Shown here: in pieces, positions 6,731-12,966 of the stretch
Numbering within the stretch: position 1 is the first letter of the stretch
How the letters are laid out: each line of letters starts with the position of its first letter
Assembly: GCA_030626465.1 (NCBI GenBank)
Contig: DAOUOU010000064.1
Span: 1-13,526 of the forward strand
Direction of reading: 5' to 3'
DNA length: 13,526 nt
DNA from: Bacteroidales bacterium
Lineage (GTDB): Bacteria; Bacteroidota; Bacteroidia; Bacteroidales; UBA10428
Translations under genes and position numbers: made by a program
Notes under the pieces: generated by a model
What the model saw: only the letters and a program-made list of their open reading frames with translations
Databases searched by the model: none
Told to the model about the DNA's origin: nothing

Positions 6731-7449
6731 CTATCATTCCTGCTATAGATCTGATTGACGGCAAATGTGTTCGCTTATCGAAAGGGGATTACAATCAGAA
6801 AACAATATACAACGAGAATCCTCTGGAAGTAGCAAAGGCTTTTGAAGATCATGGTCTCCGCCGACTGCATCTTGTGGATCTCGATGGTGCAAAGGAAAAT
6901 CATGTCGTGAACTGGACAGTGCTGGAAAAGATAGCTTCAAAAACCGGACTTGTGATCGATTTCGGGGGAGGCATCAAATCGGAAGAAGATATAGAAATTG
7001 TTTTTAACAGTGGTGCAGCAATGGCTACTATTGGCAGCATTGCCGTAAAAGATAAAACGCTGTTCTTTTCGTGGCTGGAAAAATTCGGACCCGGTAAAAT
7101 CATTCTCGGGGCAGATGCAAAGGACAAAAAAATTGCTGTGGCCGGGTGGTTGGAGACAACAGGTATCGACCTGTTTGAATTTCTGGAAGAGTACCTGGGA
7201 AGAGGAGTAAAGTATGTACTTTGCACTGACATTAGCAAAGACGGAATGCTCGAAGGCACCTCCATAGAATTGTACAAAGAGTTGATTCAGCGATTTGAAC
7301 AAATGGAGTTAATTGCAAGTGGGGGCATTGCACAGATGGATGAGTTGTATACACTGGACAAGATGAATGTAGCAGGGGCCATCATAGGGAAAGCCATTTA
7401 TGAGGGGAAGATCACACTGACTGATCTTCAAAATTTTATTAACCGCTGA
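6724..7449 (+). CDS. hisA: ProFAR isomerase (phosphoribosylformimino-AICAR-phosphate isomerase)
   Basis: A (beta-alpha)8 barrel isomerase catalysing the Amadori rearrangement of ProFAR to PRFAR, the fourth step of the pathway. The 241-residue length is normal. The catalytic acid/base aspartates are likely D9 (IPAIDLIDGKCVRL) and D131 (ILGADAKD) by position. Phosphate-binding loops are IDFGGGIKS (78-86) and IASGGI (197-202), with CTDISKDGMLEG at 167-178. The ATG at 6724 lies inside the end of hisH, so the two are probably coupled. It is the last his gene of the cluster: the usual next genes, hisF and hisIE, are replaced by a 360-bp spacer and a lipoprotein gene on the same strand. Confidence 0.96.
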   Translation: MLTIIPAIDLIDGKCVRLSKGDYNQKTIYNENPLEVAKAFEDHGLRRLHLVDLDGAKENHVVNWTVLEKIASKTGLVIDFGGGIKSEEDIEIVFNSGAAMATIGSIAVKDKTLFFSWLEKFGPGKIILGADAKDKKIAVAGWLETTGIDLFEFLEEYLGRGVKYVLCTDISKDGMLEGTSIELYKELIQRFEQMELIASGGIAQMDELYTLDKMNVAGAIIGKAIYEGKITLTDLQNFINR

Positions 7450-7466
7450 TAATAAAATTGTCTCAC

Positions 7467-7496
7467 GCTCCTCTGGAGCATTATTAATAATTTTTT
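7467..7496 (+). terminator. Weak possible terminator after hisA
   Basis: A short hairpin GCTCC-TCT-GGAGC (7467-7479) lies 18 bp after the hisA stop. A run of six T residues follows only after an A+T-rich stretch, about 12 bp later, so this is not a textbook intrinsic terminator. The position at the end of the cluster favours it slightly. Confidence 0.35.
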
Positions 7497-7694
7497 AATG
7501 CTTTTGCTATCAGCCTTAAACCTCTCCGATGTTTAGTTTGTCTATGTTATAGTTACTGGTTTTTACAGTGCCCGGAAATTGAGATCGGGGATTATTACTT
7601 TTGTCTGGGCTTTCTTATATTGAGACCACTAATTGGAACTACATTTTGAAAAGAGGATATTTTTTATTATTTTGAGCGTGATTACACTTATTTT

Positions 7695-7713
7695 TTTAAT
7701 GATAATCATTAGA
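7695..7713. promoter_or_regulatory. Fur-box-like operator
   Basis: The core TAATGATAATCATTA (7697-7711) is a perfect odd palindrome, identical to the central 15 positions of the classical 19-bp Fur consensus (GATAATGATAATCATTATC); the two outer bases on each side differ. It lies about 100 bp upstream of the lipoprotein start. The match is visible; iron control of the downstream gene is inference. Confidence 0.55.
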
Positions 7714-7755
7714 AATCGCTCACTTTTCTTAAAGTATTTCAATGTCTAACCAAAA

Positions 7756-7792
7756 ATGGCAATTCATCATATTCAGCAAAACATATTGCCAT
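7756..7792. repeat. 8-bp inverted repeat in the lipoprotein 5' region
   Basis: ATGGCAAT (7756-7763) and ATTGCCAT (7785-7792) are perfect inverted copies separated by 21 bp. The second arm ends 17 bp before the lipoprotein ATG. It could be a spaced operator or an mRNA hairpin affecting translation. No family is recognised. Confidence 0.45.
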
Positions 7793-7809
7793 AAAAAACA
7801 AAAGATGTA

Positions 7810-8640
7810 ATGATGAAAAGAAAAAAAATATATTCGTTTATGTCGTTCATCGTAATGGCAGCTTTTATTATCATTATCAGCTGCACAAAAGACGATACCA
7901 ACGATGACCCACAAAAGTATTCGATAGGAGGTACCGTTGAAGGATTAATTGAATCAGGGCTGGTCCTTCAGAACAATAACAGCGATGATCTTCCCATTTC
8001 AGAAAACGGAACATTTACATTTCCTACTGCGCTTGACGATAGTTCTGAATACAATGTTACCATTGAAAGTTTTCCTGCAGGTCAGACATGCTATATCGAA
8101 AATGGAGGTGGGATGGTTGACGGAGCAGATGTAACCGATGTTAGCGTTGTCTGTCAAACACCTATAGCCGGTGACTGTTCTAATGGAAGTATTGTGTATT
8201 CACACGATCTCGCTAACGATTACGGTGGATTTCATCAGGATATAACCGTTTCAGGGTCAGTGCACTTTACATGTGACGACAGCGGCAATTTAAGTGGTAC
8301 TGGTACATTAACTATAACTGTAAACGGAACCATCACAAATCCATGCATGCTAACTACTTATTCAGGTACTGCACCTTTAAATGTTATTTTGACCGGTTCA
8401 TACTCCGTCGCCCAGGTTATTGTTCATCTGAATGAAACCTGGTACGTAGGTTCTCCGATGGCTAGTGGTACTGCAACAGATACCTGCGATCCTGATAGTC
8501 AGCCTTTCAATTATCCCTTAATAGAAACTACGATACAACACACCCTGACATTTCCTACTGTTGACGGACACGAAATTGAACAACCTTATGTCGGTGCCGG
8601 CGGCTCCGGATATTATAGCTGGGCTCTTAATATAATCTAA
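7810..8640 (+). CDS. Predicted surface-exposed lipoprotein of unknown function
   Basis: A 276-residue lipoprotein. A basic N-terminus (MMKRKK) and a hydrophobic stretch precede the lipobox IISC, with the lipidated cysteine at C25. The residues after it, TKDDT, fit the Bacteroidota lipoprotein export signal X-K-(D/E)2-X, so transport to the outer leaflet of the outer membrane is likely. Residues 36-116 form a beta-rich module (YSIGGTVEGL, GLVLQNN, ISENGTFTFPT, VTDVSVVC) resembling a repeat common in bacterial surface proteins. Residues 117-276 are Ser/Thr/Gly-rich with no recognised domain. Six further cysteines (94, 115, 123, 155, 179, 226) could pair as disulfides. The start may be Met1 or Met2. 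A Fur-like box and an inverted repeat lie upstream. Function is not recognised. Confidence 0.85.
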   Translation: MMKRKKIYSFMSFIVMAAFIIIISCTKDDTNDDPQKYSIGGTVEGLIESGLVLQNNNSDDLPISENGTFTFPTALDDSSEYNVTIESFPAGQTCYIENGGGMVDGADVTDVSVVCQTPIAGDCSNGSIVYSHDLANDYGGFHQDITVSGSVHFTCDDSGNLSGTGTLTITVNGTITNPCMLTTYSGTAPLNVILTGSYSVAQVIVHLNETWYVGSPMASGTATDTCDPDSQPFNYPLIETTIQHTLTFPTVDGHEIEQPYVGAGGSGYYSWALNII

Positions 8641-8653
8641 ATCTCAGGTCCCT

Positions 8654-8668
8654 GTGAGTTCCGCTCAC
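8654..8668. repeat. Short hairpin between convergent genes
   Basis: GTGAG (8654-8658) and CTCAC (8664-8668) form a 5-bp stem with a TTCCG loop, just after the lipoprotein stop. No adequate T tract follows on either strand, so it is at best a weak terminator. Confidence 0.3.
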
Positions 8669-8717
8669 CCTTTACAGTATAGGCAGGCGTTCAGCATGAC
8701 TCTGCAATACTAAATGT

Positions 8718-8741
8718 CACCCTGAGCGTTGTCGAAGAGTG
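8718..8741. repeat. REP-like palindrome (CACCCTGAGCG...CGAAGAGTG type)
   Basis: An imperfect inverted repeat with outer arms CACCCT and AGAGTG around GAGCGTTGTCGA, in the 126-bp gap between the convergent lipoprotein and aldolase genes. From memory, CACCCTGAGC...GTCGAAGGGTG sequences are dispersed repeats in many Bacteroidota and other genomes; this copy has one arm mismatch. It is unrelated in sequence to the REP pair at 5830-5920. Confidence 0.5.
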
Positions 8742-8766
8742 TTTGGAGTAGGATTCACTTCCAAAA

Positions 8767-9888
8767 TCAAGAATGGCCTGATCCTGCAGATCTCTCCTTT
8801 GCTGCAACATGTCTACGGTAATTCTCGACTTCCCAGTTATCAATTAATTCTATCTGCTTTTGTGTCATAAATTTGGGACCACCATAAAATTCTGAAAGCC
8901 GGCTGATCTTCATCATGTCGTAATAGACTTTGAACACTGTGTTGGCTGTTTTTTCACTATCATCAATTGTAATTAAACCATAGTCACCAACAGCAATTAT
9001 CTTAGGATCGTATCCATTCTGATTGCGAAAATCGCTGATCAATTCTGAAAGGACATTTAAATCATCTAGGGTTTCCATGTACAAATACTTCGATTTGCAG
9101 TAAACAATATGATCGGGTGTAAAGGGTGTATTTACATTTGAGAAAGATTTCTTATCCCGGATAAAATATCTTATGAGTTCGCCTGTGAAGGCAAGAACGG
9201 ATTTTCCTTCCAATTCAGTGAAGTTGGATATTTGCTGCAATTTTTCATCCCTGATGGAAGCAAAATCAAAATTGATATCAATAGGTGGTTCAACTTTTGA
9301 GATTATACTTTCGTACAGGCTTTTAACTTCGTCAACGGAATCTGCCGCTACAAATACACCATGATTCTCAAGGAAAATTAATTCCGGACTATTTCCTTGT
9401 TCTGCTTTGAATTGATTGATTTCATGAAGTACCTTTTTAAATAAAATATACCCCGGATCAGTATATTCTATGAACAAAGCTTTCTTCCGGTATAGCTCTT
9501 TCGTTTTCTCTTTCGCAGAAGGGCTGCATAACAAAGCATTTAATTTTGCAGGATGGGTATGCACTACGTATGCGTAATCAATAATGTTATGAAGTGATGT
9601 TTCTACCGATGGCCGCAATTCAGATGCAGTAACAGCCGCCGAAAGATCGTTCTTCACCTCCTGCTCTCGCAGCACCGGATCAGTACTGTATTCTTTCTCT
9701 TCAATAAGTTTTAGTTTATCTCTCGACAGACATACAAATCCATCCTCATCGATGGTTTCGAGGAATATTCCGCTTGCCTTGACCCAAATGTGAGTTTCGT
9801 TCTTGAAGGATGTATTTCCACCTCCTGCAATGACATATTCAGGATTTCCTCCATAATGGCGTGATATATTTACCAGATCTTTTAACAT
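8767..9888 (-). CDS. Class II aldolase family protein (sugar-phosphate aldolase-like)
   Basis: A zinc-dependent class II (AraD/FucA/RhaD-type) aldolase or epimerase homologue. Residues 1-200 carry GGGNTSFK (22-29), VKASG (36-40), the catalytic-Glu region RPSVETSLH (92-100, E96), the zinc pair HTHP (H110, H112) and ENHGVFV (H176). Simple members are about 210-230 residues; this one has 373. Its C-terminal half (FTPDHIVYCKSKYL, then DPKIIAVGDYGLITI) resembles the linker region of fused aldolase/short-chain-dehydrogenase proteins, with the dehydrogenase missing. A separate dehydrogenase is encoded three genes upstream. It is the last gene of the minus-strand operon, 11 bp after the SorE-like gene. 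Cleavage of a ketose-1-phosphate to DHAP plus an aldehyde is the likely chemistry; the substrate is unknown. Confidence 0.85.
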   Translation of the reverse strand: MLKDLVNISRHYGGNPEYVIAGGGNTSFKNETHIWVKASGIFLETIDEDGFVCLSRDKLKLIEEKEYSTDPVLREQEVKNDLSAAVTASELRPSVETSLHNIIDYAYVVHTHPAKLNALLCSPSAKEKTKELYRKKALFIEYTDPGYILFKKVLHEINQFKAEQGNSPELIFLENHGVFVAADSVDEVKSLYESIISKVEPPIDINFDFASIRDEKLQQISNFTELEGKSVLAFTGELIRYFIRDKKSFSNVNTPFTPDHIVYCKSKYLYMETLDDLNVLSELISDFRNQNGYDPKIIAVGDYGLITIDDSEKTANTVFKVYYDMMKISRLSEFYGGPKFMTQKQIELIDNWEVENYRRHVAAKERSAGSGHS

Positions 9889-9899
9889 AACATAAGCAA

Positions 9900-11171
9900 T
9901 TAATGCGCTAGTTTCTTTAATAAATATTCTTCAGCCTCGACTGACCATAAACCTTTGTTGCGTTTGCATATCCTGTCGAGCCCGGCAAATAACGGATTAT
10001 CCCCCCCCTTTTCTTCAAAATCAGTAAGTGGCGTTAGCGGCAAATCGATATGCATATACAAAAGCTTTTTTCCTCCCGGAATATTGGGAAGATTCAAGGT
10101 AGCATCAATAACAGCATTGATCCCCCCAATGTGTGTAACCAGGCCGGCCGGATCCAATCCTTTTTCAAAATACCGCAACGATTCCAGCATGTCTTCGTTA
10201 TTACCACCCGAGGTTCCCACGATATGTGTAGATTGATAATGCACATTATAAAAATTGAATTTTGCTCTAAAATCAGGATCCGAGGGCCCGGCAAAAAAGT
10301 TCAGGCAGCCATCTGCTGCGAGTATGCCATCGGCCTGTTCGATAAGGGCTGGTACAGGGGCAAATACAAAAACATCGTTAAATCCTCCATCATCTGTAAG
10401 CTTGCGCAGTTCTTTCACAGGATCGCTCATGGAAGATGTATTGATGTATTGTAATTCGATCGCGTTTTTGGCGGCTTCTTCAACCGTGTATAGACTGGAA
10501 GCCCGGTCGAGACGCGACTGATCAATATCTGTTACTACCAATAGCGATGGTTTTATATCCTCGCGGTGTATGGCATAGTTGATAGCTGCAAGACCCATGG
10601 GCCCTACACCTGCCAATATAGCCATCTTACCGTGATGCACAATTTCCATCTCATGTTTATACGAACCCGGTCTGGTGTGATAGTTGGCATGCATTGCCCC
10701 TATAACACAACTTAATGGCTCGGCCAGTGCAGCAGGATAGAAACCTTCGCCTGAATATTTCAACAGGCAATTGTTTTCCATTACTTCCTTGGGAATAATG
10801 ATGTACGTAGCATTGCCACCAATATAATTATAGGAATAACCCGGGGCACTTAATATTCCAACAGGTCCATTTTTGTAATTCAATGCAGGCTGAATAGAAA
10901 ATTTGTCGCCTGAATTAAACTGGTCCTTCCATTTCCTCCCAACTTCCACAATTTCGCCGGCAAATTCATGGCCAATAATAACAGGACTTTCAGCAACATT
11001 ATCGGGAATTCGTTTATGAGCAGTTCCCTGGTGAGCAGCCTTGTTGGACGACATACATAGCGAATCGCATACGACTTTGGCCAGTATCTCATCTTCTTTT
11101 ATTTGCGGGAGGTCAAATTCTTCCAGTCGAAGGTCTTCTTTCCCATATAATCTTACTGCTTTCGATTGCAT
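9900..11171 (-). CDS. Zinc-binding alcohol dehydrogenase, L-sorbose-1-phosphate reductase (SorE)-like
   Basis: A 423-residue medium-chain dehydrogenase/reductase. The N-terminal catalytic domain has YGKEDLRLEEFDLPQ (9-23), a Cys pair CDSLC (C35, C39), GHEFAGE (H68, E69) and AEPLSC (E151). The nucleotide-binding domain has AGVGPMG (187-193) and an acidic residue D215 in VVTDID, suggesting NAD(H). The structural-zinc lobe of four cysteines seen in many family members is absent. Several stretches (DSLCMSS, NFFAGPSD, HIVGTSGGNNEDM) resemble, from memory, enterobacterial SorE, which reduces L-sorbose-1-phosphate to D-glucitol-6-phosphate. Its start overlaps the HAD gene end by 19 bp. Substrate identity is inferred from recalled similarity and from the SorD/SrlD-like neighbour. 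Confidence 0.78.
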   Translation of the reverse strand: MQSKAVRLYGKEDLRLEEFDLPQIKEDEILAKVVCDSLCMSSNKAAHQGTAHKRIPDNVAESPVIIGHEFAGEIVEVGRKWKDQFNSGDKFSIQPALNYKNGPVGILSAPGYSYNYIGGNATYIIIPKEVMENNCLLKYSGEGFYPAALAEPLSCVIGAMHANYHTRPGSYKHEMEIVHHGKMAILAGVGPMGLAAINYAIHREDIKPSLLVVTDIDQSRLDRASSLYTVEEAAKNAIELQYINTSSMSDPVKELRKLTDDGGFNDVFVFAPVPALIEQADGILAADGCLNFFAGPSDPDFRAKFNFYNVHYQSTHIVGTSGGNNEDMLESLRYFEKGLDPAGLVTHIGGINAVIDATLNLPNIPGGKKLLYMHIDLPLTPLTDFEEKGGDNPLFAGLDRICKRNKGLWSVEAEEYLLKKLAH

Positions 11172-11830
11172 ACATTTTTCGATTTTAAAAAAATCATCAG
11201 ATCTTTTGTGTTATTCATCAGGTATTTCGCACCTGCATCCACAATAGAGAATTCTGTATCGTATCCCCAGGTAACACCCACAGGGATCATTCCTGCTGTA
11301 ATACCTGTCTTTATATCGGTATCAGAATCACCAATAAAAAGCATTTCGCGGGGTTTGCAATTTAGTTTTTCAGCAATTTCAATAGCCCGTGCAGGATCAG
11401 GTTTTTTGGGATATCCTGGCATTTGTCCCAAAACAAAATCAAATTTCCATTGAGATAAATAATGATCAAACACTTTAAGAGTTAATGAATGAGGTTTATT
11501 GGTAAGAATGGAAATTGATATATTTTGTTCATTTAAATCGCTAAGTAATTGATCAATTCCTTCATAAAGACGGGTTTTATTCGTACAATTCCGGATGTGG
11601 ATTCCCAGGTATTCGTCAAGTAGTTCACGAAGGAATGCTTCATTGGCATTTCCGGGAACAGCACGCCTGATCAGTTTCAGGGCCCCATTTCCAATCCATT
11701 CGGCATAACATGACGGATCGTGTACCGGAAAATTATGATTAACCAATAACTGGTTTGCTGCATCTGCTATATCAGGAATGGAATCAATCAAGGTTCCATC
11801 GAGATCGAATATGATAGCTTTAATACTCAT
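11153..11830 (-). CDS. HAD-superfamily phosphatase (phosphoglycolate phosphatase-like)
   Basis: A 225-residue HAD subfamily I hydrolase with an alpha-helical cap between motifs I and II. Motif I is FDLDGTL (D9 nucleophile, D11 acid/base), motif II is ILTNKP (T110), motif III lysine is K142 or K143 in PKKPDP, and motif IV is FIGDSDTDIKTG (167-172 acidic cluster). It most resembles the Gph/PGP group, but this family is broad and sequence alone does not fix the substrate. It lies 10 bp after the dehydrogenase gene and overlaps the SorE-like gene by 19 bp, so it is co-transcribed. The context suggests dephosphorylation of a sugar or polyol phosphate, or repair of a side product of the pathway. 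Confidence 0.87.
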   Translation of the reverse strand: MSIKAIIFDLDGTLIDSIPDIADAANQLLVNHNFPVHDPSCYAEWIGNGALKLIRRAVPGNANEAFLRELLDEYLGIHIRNCTNKTRLYEGIDQLLSDLNEQNISISILTNKPHSLTLKVFDHYLSQWKFDFVLGQMPGYPKKPDPARAIEIAEKLNCKPREMLFIGDSDTDIKTGITAGMIPVGVTWGYDTEFSIVDAGAKYLMNNTKDLMIFLKSKNVCNRKQ

Positions 11831-11840
11831 TCAGCTTTTT

Positions 11841-12956
11841 CTAATGAAGCATGACCTGCCCTCCGGTAACGGGAATAGCCTGGCCTGTTTCATACTCCTG
11901 ATCGATTGCATAAAGTATTGCTTTCACAACATCGGTAACCTGACAGCCCCTGCCTGCTGGTACCTGCTTTTCATAATATTCCTTCACATCTTTTACAGTT
12001 TTAGCTCCCGGTACTTTGCCGGCTTTTAGATATTGCGCAAAAAGTCCGTTTTTCGGATCGGCCCAGAGAGGGCCTTCGAAAAAGTTGCCTGGGCATATAG
12101 CATTTACTTTAATATGGTAAGGCATTAATTCAAATGCGAATGATTGTGTTAATCCAATGCCGCCAAACTTACCTCCGGCATAAGTGAAGTTCTTTTTGCT
12201 ACCTTGCAATCCCGATTTAGAATTGATTTGAAGAATATCACAATAAGTGTCAGGAGAAATCCCGGTTTGTATTTTCATAACCTGTGAAGCATATTTTGCA
12301 CAGTAGAAAAATGCAGAATAATTTACTTCGGTCATTAACCGGAAAGTCTCTGAAGTCATTTCCTCTAATCCTCCGGCCCTGAGAATTCCTGCATTGCTTA
12401 TCATGATATCCAACCCTCCAAATTGCAGCACGGTCTGCTTTATCATTTCATGGACCGAATCGGACTTTGATACATCTGTCTTGATATAAAGCGATTTGCT
12501 TACCAATCCCTGGCTGTTGAGCGATTCTTCCATCTGCTTTCCAACAGTTTCATTTATATCAGCAATAACAATATTCACCCCTTTCTGATAAAGCATTTCT
12601 GCAATTCCTGCTCCAAATCCCTGGCCTGCCCCTGTCACAATACAGATCTTCCCTGAAAGCAGCTTATCCCCATCAGCAGGAACAGAAATGGCCATGCCCC
12701 CAATACCTTTTATGGCAACAAATTCGGGAGGATTATCGTGAGTACCGAACCAGTTATTAAAACTCTTCTCTAATGCATGTGTCCCGGTATCCGAAGATTG
12801 TAATTCAAGGATATTATCCATATTATGGCTAATGCCAGCATTAAGAAGCTTATCAGCTGTGTCCGCCTTTTCGGGAATAGCAGCGACCAATACCCGTCTG
12901 TTCCGTGATGCCAGCATCCTGATAGCAGGAAGTATATTGATTAGTTCATCATTCAT
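11841..12956 (-). CDS. Short-chain dehydrogenase, sorbitol-6-phosphate dehydrogenase (SrlD/SorD)-like, with N-terminal extension
   Basis: A classical short-chain dehydrogenase domain occupies residues 101-371: cofactor loop TGAGQGFGAG (108-117), D133 after beta 2 (prefers NAD), SNAG (187-190), catalytic serine in INSKSGLQGS (S246 or S248), Y259 and K263. INSKSG, the K-GGIGLTQS segment and TGQAIPVTGGQVM resemble E. coli SrlD, which oxidises D-glucitol-6-phosphate to fructose-6-phosphate. The first 100 residues are extra: a hydrophobic, Rossmann-like start (RRVLVAAIPEKADTADKLLNAG) and PPEFVAIKGIGGMAIS near 76-91, faintly like the aldolase/dehydrogenase linker. SrlD itself has about 260 residues. 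The gene is 10 bp from both neighbours, so it sits in one operon. Confidence 0.82.
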   Translation of the reverse strand: MNDELINILPAIRMLASRNRRVLVAAIPEKADTADKLLNAGISHNMDNILELQSSDTGTHALEKSFNNWFGTHDNPPEFVAIKGIGGMAISVPADGDKLLSGKICIVTGAGQGFGAGIAEMLYQKGVNIVIADINETVGKQMEESLNSQGLVSKSLYIKTDVSKSDSVHEMIKQTVLQFGGLDIMISNAGILRAGGLEEMTSETFRLMTEVNYSAFFYCAKYASQVMKIQTGISPDTYCDILQINSKSGLQGSKKNFTYAGGKFGGIGLTQSFAFELMPYHIKVNAICPGNFFEGPLWADPKNGLFAQYLKAGKVPGAKTVKDVKEYYEKQVPAGRGCQVTDVVKAILYAIDQEYETGQAIPVTGGQVMLH

Positions 12957-12966
12957 AGGTACTATT

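Larger units (their letters stand above)
7450..7809. other. 360-bp spacer between hisA and the lipoprotein gene
   Basis: This A+T-rich spacer holds a weak hairpin after hisA, an exact TAnnTTTG match (TACTTTTG) before TCTGGGC near 7599 without a properly spaced TTG, a Fur-box-like palindrome at 7697-7711 and an 8-bp inverted repeat at 7756-7792. I looked for hisF or hisIE fragments in it and saw none. Confidence 0.6.

Noticed and set aside
6900..7302. Long minus-strand open frames inside hisA
   Set aside because: They lie wholly within an intact, well-conserved gene, show no protein features, and are antisense shadows.
7729..7914. A 61-codon minus-strand frame across the lipoprotein start
   Set aside because: It overlaps the signal peptide region in antisense, is rich in Cys/Phe/Tyr as expected from A+T-rich antisense DNA, and has no start context.
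10050..10454. A 134-codon plus-strand frame inside the SorE-like gene
   Set aside because: It is antisense to a gene with clear family motifs and has a composition unlike a real protein.
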